A stretch of 64,000 bases of DNA from Blastobasis lacticolella (Eukaryota; Arthropoda; Insecta; Lepidoptera; Blastobasidae). The notes beneath the pieces were generated by a model. That model was not told where the DNA came from. It made no database searches and worked only from the letters and a program-made list of their open reading frames with translations. Below, piece by piece: positions 55,125 to 64,000 of the stretch. How positions within the stretch are numbered: the stretch's first letter is position 1; each line of letters begins with the position of its first letter. Location: positions 8,945,428 to 9,009,427 of the forward strand of contig LR990049.1 of assembly GCA_905147135.1 (NCBI GenBank). Reading direction: 5' to 3'. Position numbers and translations under genes: made by a program.

Positions 55125-55988
55125 TTAATTGTCATCGTCCACGGCGTTAATATGAGCTGTAATCCAGTCGATGTACACGCTAACGGGAGTTAGGATCCCG
55201 ACAAGATTATCGCGTTTCCTCAAGTCGCTGGTCTCGCAATCGCTCGACGCGGTTGCGGTGTTGACGGCGACCACGCGGCCTTGGCGCAATGCCGGCCCGC
55301 CCGAGTCACCGGGACACAAGGCCGTCGCAGTCCCGCAACGCTGCGCTGTACACAGTACGGGATAGTAATAATTCTTCGCCGAAGAATCACACCTTATCGC
55401 TAAAACCTTCACAACTTGCAGAGGCTTCTTCAGACTAAGCGTATCGTTCATCCCATTCGAACTGTTCATCATCCCAAACCCAACCGCCATCAACTCGTAA
55501 CCGTACAACGCGGTGTAGTCCACAGCGCTGATCTTGCCATAGTTGGCCATGGGGATATTTTTTGTTTTCACAAGGCCGATGTCGTTTTTCGAAACGTAGC
55601 CTACGTTTGGGTAGGCGAATTTAAAATAGCCGGGGTGGTTCACGAAATGAACAATATCACGTATGCCTTTATCTTTCATGCACGACTTCTTCGCATTTTT
55701 CTTTACAGGACCGTATCTGATAACTCCTTTTGCTCCCGGTCCTTTGTTTTTTATTAAGTAGTCTAATGCCACGTTACAATGAGCGGCAGTTAAAGTCCAT
55801 ACCTTAGTAATTACTGTACACGAACAATAATGCTTGGCTAACACTTTATCTGTTGTAATATGCAGCTCCATTCTCGCTACGTAGGGAAATTCGGATGGCC
55901 GAGCATCTCTACCGCTCAAAACACGCAGTGATTGTTGGAATGAATATTGGAGCCCATTAAAACAAATAAGCAATATACAAACATTCAT
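55125..55988 (-). CDS. Secreted S1-family serine protease, intronless
   Basis: ORF of 287 aa from ATG to TAA. Residues 1-20 are a signal peptide. Arg22 followed by VLSGRDA is the likely activation point, replacing the usual IVGG. The catalytic triad is complete: His70 in TAAHC, Asp136 in NDIGLV, Ser229 in CPGDSGGP. The residue corresponding to chymotrypsin 189 is Ala223, not Asp, so trypsin-like cleavage after Lys/Arg is unlikely; chymotrypsin- or elastase-like or reduced activity is possible. The C-terminus carries the usual W-I helix (YIDWITAHI) and ends in an acidic VDDDN. Length is normal for lepidopteran digestive or haemolymph proteases with a short propeptide. No regulatory clip domain is present. 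Role unknown. Confidence 0.9.
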   Translation of the reverse strand: MNVCILLICFNGLQYSFQQSLRVLSGRDARPSEFPYVARMELHITTDKVLAKHYCSCTVITKVWTLTAAHCNVALDYLIKNKGPGAKGVIRYGPVKKNAKKSCMKDKGIRDIVHFVNHPGYFKFAYPNVGYVSKNDIGLVKTKNIPMANYGKISAVDYTALYGYELMAVGFGMMNSSNGMNDTLSLKKPLQVVKVLAIRCDSSAKNYYYPVLCTAQRCGTATALCPGDSGGPALRQGRVVAVNTATASSDCETSDLRKRDNLVGILTPVSVYIDWITAHINAVDDDN

Positions 55989-56819
55989 CTTTGTGACAAG
56001 GCAACTGTAAAATGAAAGGCGAAATAAGTAAAACCATAAAATATAACTATATTTTATTAAACTTCATACCAATACATTATTTATTGGAAACCAATTTTGT
56101 TTTTTATAGCTTCTGTTGTGGGCACATAAACATAATATGAATGAGCCGCAGAACTACGCAGATTTCCTTGAGTTACGTCATACTGAGGAAATAAAATTGA
56201 AATATTCAACAGAAATGTTACGTTTTAAATAACGTTGATTTCTCAATACTTGATGTATTGACAAAATGAAATACTTCATGAATAAAACTATCAAAATAAC
56301 TAATTCTAAGTGAAATACCAACAATTATATAATGTAAAAATATTGCGGAATTGTGTTAACATGGTAAAACACCATGCCAGACAAACGTCATGCATACACA
56401 TGTATAATTTTGACGAATGTGGATTGCCTGCAATAGGTATGGTCCCTTTAATATGTAGTGTATATAGTTACTTGGATACAATGACACAAAACATTTGTGA
56501 TAAAAAGGGATCAAGTTAGCTAAAAGTTATTTCATTGACGAGTAATTTGTTCAAGATCGTAGTGTAGTTAGTTTACGAGGATTTGTTAAATGAGTGGCAG
56601 GGTCGGAGGAAGAATTCTAGGGCACCGTTTCTTTCAGATGATGATTTCGTTAGATGACTCGTAGAAATGTAGAAAGCTTATGAAATTCTCTACAACTGAT
56701 GACTAACAAACTTTTTCAAATTCCCAATTTCCATTCCCATTCCCAGTAAATAAAACACCTATTCTTAGGGAGTTGTATGAAACATGTAGCATAAAATGTA
56801 CATGTATTTTTATGATATA

Positions 56820-57102
56820 CTAGCTGACCCGGCAAACGTTGTTTTGCCATATAAATAATTTCCTGGATTGTATGTATTTTTGTATGTTGTATCATAAAAA
56901 AATAGAAATTAAAAATTTTGTCTAAAAAATAAAATAAAAAATTTAGGGGTGGACTACCCCTAACATTTAGGGGGATGAAAAATAGATGTTGGCCGATTCT
57001 CATAGATACCGGATAAGCACAAAAAATTTCATCAAAATCGGTCAAGCCGTTTCGGAGGAGTATGGCAACGAAAACTGTGACACGAGAATTTTATATATTA
57101 GA
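56820..57102 (-). mobile_element. Short Helitron, complete copy, minus strand
   Basis: On the minus strand it starts TCTAATATATAAAATTCTCG and ends with a GGCAAA/TTTGCC hairpin followed by GGGTCAGCTAG. The plus-strand base beside the CTAG end is A, as expected. Confidence 0.75.
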
Positions 57103-57106
57103 AGAG

Positions 57107-57219
57107 GTATCTATGAGAATCGGCCAACATCTATTTTTCATCCCCCTAAATGTTAGGGGTAGTCCACCCCTAAATTTTTTTTATTTATATGGCAAAACAA
57201 CGTTTGCCGGGTCAGCTAG
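57107..57219 (+). mobile_element. Second Helitron copy, inverted, 5'-truncated and internally deleted
   Basis: Same family as the neighbour but on the plus strand: starts mid-element at GGTATCTATGAGAATCGGCC, lacks about 70 bp of the interior, ends GGGTCAGCTAG before T. Together the pair form a near-palindrome of about 400 bp. Confidence 0.75.
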
Positions 57220-59180
57220 TATAATATATAGTTCGGTATGATAGCCTAATTGCTTAGGGTTACCAGTTGCTGCAACGGCGCATACGTGGCGCGTTCGCAC
57301 CTTTAGGATAATTTTTTTTTTTTTATCTGAGCAGGAATCTCGATGGCGAAGGCTGTGAGCGCTAATCTCGGTACTAAAATTGACAATCTATTATACTATT
57401 AAAGTACTTTGCACTAGTATCACATTATAATGAGCGGCAAAAAATAGGCAAATAACTGAATATCAATACAATATTGTAGTTTGTCCTTCTTTCATACGAC
57501 AAAGGAGTCAAAGATACAGTTAACAAAGCGACTTCACTCGTGTAGAAAGATAAAGGCACCTAATGTCCTTGTCCATCGAGATATACGTGTTTGTGCCAAA
57601 TAACTAATATTACAAACAAATAACTTTCGAAGTGAAAGAACGTGCCGCGTGGTATCCGGTAGAGTAGGATAGCATCAACCCCTTTCGACTTGCGAGTGTC
57701 GTACAAGGCGACCAATGTCTGACAAGAAAAACGGCAGCAGTGCTGTCGGTTGAGTATTTCCAACAATACAATCTCCAATTCGCCTGTCAAGCATGGGATC
57801 ATTGCTTGATTATAGTTGGCAAAGCGCTGTATGTAAAGAAAGGATATAGAAAGAAATTAACGATGAAAGTAGCTAACTTTCCAAACTCTTTGCTTTAAAG
57901 TCTATTTTAGCAATGATGACGCAGCGACTTTAAATCTTACAAAGTCAGCGTAATTGCAGGAAAAGCTAGTGAACATCAGAAAACGTAGGTAGGAAATATC
58001 TTACCTTACCTTCTCCAATTTCCTGTTCTCGAAAATGCAAGACGGGGCCTGCAGCCACATTTACATACGTCCAAAACATCGATACGCCACATCGGTCAGT
58101 GGCGGATTACTCAATCTGCATCGCGCCAGCGCCGACTACATCATTATCATATTCATACGCCAGCTCGCGTAATTTCCAAGCCAGCCATAACATCCTTTGT
58201 TGTGCTGTAAAATAAAATATTTAGTAAAATTCCGGTCGCATGTGTAAAGATGCTCCATAGGATATCTATCGAGATAGTTTACATGCCGTTTTCCTCGTGA
58301 GTTTTCGCGTTAAAATTTTCGCCTGTAATCACATTGTGGACCTTAGCTCTCATGTTAGAAAGTTTAAGTTCGCAGTGTTAGGGAGGCAAGTTAGAACGAG
58401 TCTCTTTGAGACGTGCAGTGTTGCGTGTTCCAGCGGCGTAGTAACCGTACAGCTGAATAAGTAAATGCCCGGAATAAATCAAGTTAATTGCACTGGAGCA
58501 CCTCCTCGTATGAACCAGCAGCCCTCAAGCATAGTTTTCGATAGAGTAGTTCCGTTCGCCTCCGAATCTATGCGTCTTTAATGTGCCCCGTTCTATTTAT
58601 TAGGACTTTTCCTTCAAATAATAAATTCTTATTTATTTGCCTCTCGGGTGCAGAAAATATTGTTGCTACGTGCCTTTGTACTTGCAACGTTATAGAAAAT
58701 TTTTGTGACAATATTTTATAGAAAAGAAAATGATTTTTCAGTGTATCTGTTTTCTCTGTGAACTAGTACTTAGGTCAGTATAGAAAGAATAACAGAACAT
58801 GATAATGAAACCGGCAAGTTCTGTTCCCCAATACAAACCTTACGAAGAAGCCAGTGAACTAGAAAAATTTACTTAGTTCAACAAGCAAAACCGTGATTAC
58901 AAAGTTTAAATTGCTACGAAGCCGGAGTTGTAATAAAAAGCGGGATCAATATCGATCCGTATCGGTGGAACGTGCCAAACTGCGTCGAAAATCCTAAACT
59001 TGCCGAGTTGAAAACTAATAATGTAACAACTAAACGGCAGCGGGCCGGGAACAAAAACTTACGCTGCCCTCTCGCACTAGCCCGGTCTAGGCGGTGTTCC
59101 CGTGTATGGTAGCCGTATGGCAGTGTAGTAATATCTTATTATCTAATGGAATACATAGGTTTCGATTTCATTTTCTAACT
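57220..59180. other. Intergenic DNA, nothing beyond one repeat recognised
   Basis: Contains the family C copy at 57650. The rest is unique, without exon-like open stretches. Confidence 0.4.
57650..57800 (+). repeat. Repeat family C copy
   Basis: GGTAGAGTAGGATAGCATCA, GTCGTACAAGGCGACCAATG. Confidence 0.55.
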
Positions 59181-59345
59181 CGAGTTCACCCGCGACTTCG
59201 TCCGCGTACAAGATTTCGAAATGTAGCCTATGTGTTAATAGAGGTTATAAACTATCTGTATGTCAAAATTCATCCATATCCACTTAGCCGTTTTTGCGTA
59301 ATTGAGTAACAAACAAACCTACAAACTTTCACATTTATATATTTC
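59180..59345 (-). mobile_element. Lep1-like Helitron fragment
   Basis: Minus strand: TATAAATGTGAAAGTTTGTA at one end and GCGGACGAAGTCGCGGGTGA at the other, a pattern common to lepidopteran short Helitrons. Confidence 0.55.
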
Positions 59346-59583
59346 TTTTTCTAATAATTACTAGATAGTGGGCACCATGTCACGGGGTCACGGGTGTCCC
59401 AGGCACAATTCCCGCAGCTATTCCCAACTTTGGGATATTCCATCACCTTGAAAATTAATTTCTTTATTGCGCAGTTGAAATTGAAGTTATGATTTTTTAT
59501 TTTTGGTTAGGATTTTCGATATTTGAACGTCATATCACGACACAATAATTCCTAGTAGGTTGCAAGGTTAAAAGTCTGAAATG

Positions 59584-59653
59584 CTGCGGACCTTGGGCCC
59601 TCGCGTGCCGCGCGGTGGCGCAACCGGGACATAACGCCAAGATGATGATGAAA
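59584..59653 (+). repeat. SINE 3' end
   Basis: GCGGACCTTGGGCCCTCGCG, GCAACCGGGACATAACGCCA then GATGATGATG. Confidence 0.65.
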
Positions 59654-60714
59654 GTCTGAAATGCTGAGTACTAAAACTATTTCCCGTAACAAATTCGGGA
59701 ATCTGCCTTATTGTGTAATTTCAACTGATAACATTAATACTTTTTGTGAGTAAAAAGTATGAAAAGGAATAAAGGAGTCGTCAGTATATTCCTTCATATT
59801 GCTGATGAAATTGTATAATTTCATTGTTTGTCACATTCAAATACAAAAATAGAATTATCCAGACAGAAGATAAAGAAAAGTATCAACATAAATACAAATT
59901 GCGCACACACTTAGGTAGTATAATAAACAAATCGTTGCAAGAGGATCGCGTCTCAGCGTTGGCTCATAAAAACATGATTTTAAATATTCCGAATCGCGGA
60001 GGCAAGTCGCTGTTTGAACGGAATCCGCATTTCAGGGGAGCGGGAACTGCAAAAAACGCGGCGGCAAATAAAATTATGAGACGAATGAGAGCAAAACACG
60101 AGTTGATTTTAATATATGTACGTATTCGCGGGCTCGCATTGCTGCTGTTAAAAATGCTGGCATGCTCCCCGAAGCCTGAAATTACATGCAAAAGGAAAAC
60201 AATAGGTGTGTAACTGTACACTGACGCTCAACTACGGGATTTTGCCCGTAAACAGTGCTCTTTGGCAATAAAATCTTTATTAATGCTCTAGATATGATTG
60301 GAATCTTCCCAGAAAGCTTCTGGGACTATTTTCGGTATGAAATGAAATTGTTTGAGTACGTTGTAGGTAGGGGGAAACGTATTTTAAATAACTACATTGT
60401 TACTGTACTTATATAGGATTCTGATAAGTATCTGAAACTTAAAGTAGCTTCTGTTATTATGTACCTAGTAATAGTAATATACAAACCTACTAACGTATCG
60501 AAAAGAAAGATAATAGTAGGGGAAATGTTAAATTTAAAGACAGCATAAAACTACAGGGACCACTTTGAAAAAAGTTAAAAAATGACTTGAATCCCCTTGA
60601 ACCTTGTTAGCTTGAAAATATTACCATGCTATGAACTAGCCTGTACACAATTTCTGTATCAGCTACTACGTGACCAACACCGAGAGCCGAGAGCGAATAA
60701 ATAAGTTAGTGAAT

Positions 60715-60915
60715 GAACCCTTTTGACGAAAATCTTTATTGTACGTATTTTCTGCCAAAGTCCGCTTTCTTAGTTTTTCTTCTCCACTTTGCCCGATCTC
60801 CGTGTAAACGACAAGAGCCGTTGGCTCGCGCGACCGTCTCGGCGATGTCAATCCATCGCTTCTTGGGTCTCCCGCAAGACCTCTTCCCTGATACAGGCAG
60901 GTTTAGGCACCTATT
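60715..60915 (-). mobile_element. LINE 3' coding fragment (RTE-like)
   Basis: The minus strand reads CGRPKKRWIDIAETVARA and a basic tail, as in RTE/R-type LINE C-termini. Confidence 0.65.
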
Positions 60916-60961
60916 TAGGCATCATGTGTATATTATATGAATACTAAGTAGATAATATAGA

Positions 60962-61108
60962 TACACAGCAGCGTTTTCCATTGTTATATTTATAACACTA
61001 CGACCTCCAACCCGCCTGCCGAGCGTGGAAATTATGGCAATAACCTCCCCTTTTGTGGGAGAGGCCCTAAGTTCTACAGTGGACTGATACGGGCTGTGAT
61101 GATGACCA
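60962..61108 (+). repeat. Repeat family C 3' half
   Basis: GCAGCGTTTTCCATTGTTAT, AACCTCCCCTTTTGTGGGAG, ACGGGCTGTGATGATGA. Confidence 0.6.
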
Positions 61109-61109
61109 T

Positions 61110-62137
61110 AGGTACAAAATCTTTCAAACACAGGCTTTTGTGCAATTTGTGCTCGGTAAAATGGCAAGTCTCGAAATTAGACTTTGAATAATTGGATAGG
61201 TAAATGACGTAAAGTTACAGATTGTTGATAGCAGTTTTGAATGACATCTGTAATTTACTTATACAGGGTTCAAATGTGTAAGTGAGGAGAAATCTGAATT
61301 TGTATGGCACGGGGTAACTTCAACTTCTGTCGAACCACAACGCCGGTTTTAGAACTAAAACATGTGCATTGCCCAACACTCGTACACAACCAGGACACTA
61401 ACCCGGTCTAATTTTTTGATGGTGCAGACTGTAGACGATAGAAGGATAACGTTGCTTTTTTAACAAGACCACGTTCGTTTTTCTGGTGTTCTTCTTCTTG
61501 TTGGAGTCGATAGACTTAATCCCCCTTACACTTTGTTCGCCGAGTATTCGGCGACGCATACAGCATTTGTATTGGCCTCGAACACTTGAGGACTTCCTCC
61601 ATTGTGCAAAGGACACGCCGAGCATGGACGAAGTGATCTATGGTCCATGGTGGATTTCCTGGTGATTATGAAAATTGAAAAGTTGTTCATAAGAACTAAT
61701 TACCCCTTACCTCACTACCCCATTTGATCTGGTGAGGCTGAGTATTCTATTTGGTCATCAACTCGCCTGTGTTATGGGTGCCTACTTCACTCCAATACGT
61801 TATTTATAGCTGCAGATTGTCACCGCGTGATCTATTAGTCCGATCATTTATTGTAATCGCCGTATGTTGACAACGGACAGACAGTTTGGAGCCGGCCCTC
61901 GGTAACGCTGTTTTCATTCAATGTATCGCCAATCTGCAAGTTTTTTCAAGCGTGTGAGGTTGTTGAGAGCTGAATTTGGATTTAGTGGTGGAAAATAATA
62001 CAAAAATAAAATAGACATTTTTTATTATTTCATTTACATTTTTAAATTGAGTAATTGATTACTTAATTGTGACTGTATTATATCTCGTTTCAGATTTGCG
62101 AAAAAAAACAGCCACGGGCTTGCCTTGAGTAGCCTAT
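61110..62137. other. Intergenic AT-rich DNA
   Basis: No gene or repeat recognised. Confidence 0.4.
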
Positions 62138-62498
62138 GAGCGTCGGTGGTTTAGTTGTTAAGGGGTCCGCCTCGGAAGCGAAGGTCCCGTGTTCAAATCC
62201 CACTGCCGCCATATAGGTACTAATTACTCTTTTCTAAGTTACGTACATTAGTCGATCACTGATCGTTTTTACGGTAAAGGAAAATATCGTAACTAAACTT
62301 GCACACTCAGGTGACTGAATGTGTAACCATGATCCAATCTGATCAAATTCCCTTGTTAACTAATACGGAGGTCAGACGGCTTTTTCTCCACTGTAATTAC
62401 CTGATCTGCCAAATCCTGGATCACGATCAAGATGGACCCCGGGAGCTCACGTGCAAGAGCACAACCGTGCCATTAACGCCAAGGTGATGGCAATGAGT
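62138..62498 (+). mobile_element. Full-length tRNA-derived SINE
   Basis: A tRNA-like head (A box GGTTTAGTTGTTAAGG, B box GTTCAAATCCC, about 62138-62212), then a body with TTTACGGTAAAGGAAAATAT, CCATGATCCAATCTGATCAA, CTGATCTGCCAAATCCTGGA, and an end near CATTAACGCCAAGGTGATGG. It serves as the reference for the partial copies listed below. Confidence 0.85.
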
Positions 62499-62499
62499 A

Positions 62500-63790
62500 G
62501 GTATATTATAAAGTTGCAACTGGTTTTAATTACTAGTAAGTATGTTAATTTTAGAGATAAATAAAATTAACATGTCAAAAACCCGTATTATAACGTGACT
62601 GAAACTGATCTTCGACTTTCGGTGATAATTAAAAAAATATTGTGCTGCATTAGACATTTCAATGTCAAAATTTCATTATAGGTAATTATTGGCGTAAAGA
62701 GGTTGAGAATTTCGTATGGAAAATACATTAGAGAAAAATCTTGTCCACACCGACGAAGTCACGCGTTAAATCGAGCAAAAATAAAAAGGAAGGAAGTGCG
62801 GGTAAGTAGGTAGTTATACGTGACTTATTGGCTAATGGAGAAGGTGGCGATTCCGAAATTTACGGTCCAACCGAGGCTTAGACTCCGGATTGATTAATAG
62901 CCCATCTAAGGCTAAGGTCCTATAATCTCCGGCAAAACATAAGTGTCTAACTGGATTTAACTCAAGTGTCCGATCAAGTAGAGATTTTAGAGCGCCAACT
63001 GAGCAGTTTATTGATAATCCATTGTACAACCTACTTTATCGATTTTAAAGTAAAGCTTTAAAATTACTTTCTCCAAAAACGATGATTACATAATATACTC
63101 AACATAACTGACATGACAATTGATTACCTATGTCCAATATTTTTGCCTATTACCAAAGAAATTGTACTTACATTAGTATAGCTTTGCCTATTACATTTAT
63201 TTATCTATGTTATTTTTTTTATAGGTGCACACTAAATTATCCATTATAATAAGATTTGGGCTTGGTGAAATAAGTTTTAGTTACAAAGTGAAATAGACGA
63301 TTTAAGAATTGGTTGTTTTCGCTAGAGTATTAAAACTTAAAGTTTAAAGTTCAAACCACCATAAACTAAAACGAAAGATAATCACCGAAGTATGCGAACC
63401 TATTCACACAAATCCTCAACTATACACAAAACTATAGTTGATCGAAGGTTACAGACGACATCGCAGCAGATTCGCGACGCGCGTCATGGCGCCCAAGATA
63501 ATTAGCACAAATCAAACATGCCCATGTTAATTTATAGCAAAATGGCAAACAATCCTGTAATTAGCCAGTGGCAGTAAACCGCCAAATTAAGCGCCAACAT
63601 AGGTACCCTCACGGCATACAGTTGTAAATTGTTGTACGGTGCTGAGTCTGTGATACTGTAAGGGTGAAAGAATTACTTGGTTGAACATTTATACAAATAA
63701 GAGAACAGCAAGCACAATTTAATATAATTATTTGAACTTATCAATTATTTACTTTTATATTGTTTTTAAAATTAATAAGTATAAAACATG
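62500..63790. other. Intergenic AT-rich DNA
   Basis: No gene or repeat recognised; a CG-containing patch at 63450-63600. Confidence 0.4.
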
Positions 63791-63794
63791 GAGT

Positions 63795-63915
63795 TCTTCA
63801 AGAAACATGTGAAAGGTGAAGGTTTTTGCGGGGGCGGCAACGCGTGGGTGATGCCCCTGGTAATGCAAACGTCCATAGGCTACGGTGACTGCTCACCTTA
63901 GTGGTATAAAAAAAT
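63795..63915 (+). repeat. Repeat family B copy
   Basis: GGAGTTCTTCAAGAAA, GGCAACGCGTGGGTGATGCC, CACCTTAGTGGTATAAA. Confidence 0.75.
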
Positions 63916-64000
63916 GTGTGCAAGTATATTTTTAAATCGTTTCTCTATCCTATTAGTATTGGTAAAACTATTGGTAGGTACTAGAAAGATGAAATTTGGT

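Noticed and set aside
55171..55757. Plus-strand frames of 64 and 113 codons
   Set aside because: Antisense shadows of the serine protease.
59824..60213. 129-codon plus-strand frame
   Set aside because: Starts with TTG, overlaps an equally long antisense frame, no family features; likely chance in CG-richer DNA.
62138..62212. tRNA gene on the plus strand
   Set aside because: Same reason: tRNA-derived SINE head followed by the shared SINE body.
1..64000. CRISPR arrays, rRNA genes, bacterial operons or integrated viruses
   Set aside because: No regularly spaced repeats, rRNA-like blocks, ribosome-binding-site spaced ORFs or viral gene sets were seen on either strand.

Overview
The window is nuclear DNA of an insect, almost certainly a moth or butterfly (Lepidoptera). 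Evidence: exons bounded by GT/AG, long introns, AT-rich unique sequence, a Dpr-interacting-protein (DIP) type immunoglobulin gene, and a dense load of repeats of the lepidopteran type (tRNA-derived SINEs, Jockey-, CR1- and RTE-like LINE fragments, Lep1-like and CTAG-ended Helitrons, hAT and TA-inserting MITEs). There is no bacterial, viral or CRISPR content.

Layout. 1-10 kb: repeat-rich upstream DNA, with a complete 987-bp non-autonomous hAT element (perfect 8-bp target duplication) inside another repeat, a SINE split by unrelated DNA, and LINE tails. 10.0-28.5 kb, plus strand: a DIP/lachesin-like cell-surface protein whose eight coding exons I could join in frame (1404 nt, 467 aa: signal peptide, three Ig domains, 133-residue C-terminal tail). 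Its third intron holds an intronless minus-strand gene for a divergent 12-TM SLC6-like protein (617 aa). The sixth intron (11.4 kb) holds repeats and CpG-rich unique blocks that may be regulatory. 28.5-39 kb: intergenic DNA with Helitrons, SINE pieces, a 68-bp palindromic MITE with an 8-bp duplication, and a 56-bp tandem duplication. 39-45.9 kb: a nested retrotransposon cluster, in which a dead Jockey-like element carries two or more insertions and is joined at its 3' end to a 5'-truncated CR1-like LINE whose reverse transcriptase is broken by a single frameshift. 46-55 kb: foldback MITEs, LINE tails, a Cys-rich exon-like segment (51.8 kb) and a second CR1-like LINE fragment (minus). 55.1-56.0 kb, minus: an intronless secreted S1-family serine protease (287 aa) with an intact catalytic triad and a non-trypsin specificity pocket. 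56.8-57.2 kb: two Helitron copies in inverted orientation. 57-64 kb: unique AT-rich DNA with a full-length tRNA-derived SINE and other fragments.

Host genes: the DIP gene is a neuronal cell-recognition receptor. The SLC6-like gene sits inside it in antisense, and its likely 3' end overlaps DIP exon 3, so the two may interfere with each other. The protease is unrelated to both. Nothing here forms an operon-like pathway. The most unusual items are the nested degenerate SLC6 gene, the partial duplicate of DIP exon 6 that could act as a poison exon, and several compact inverted-repeat elements.
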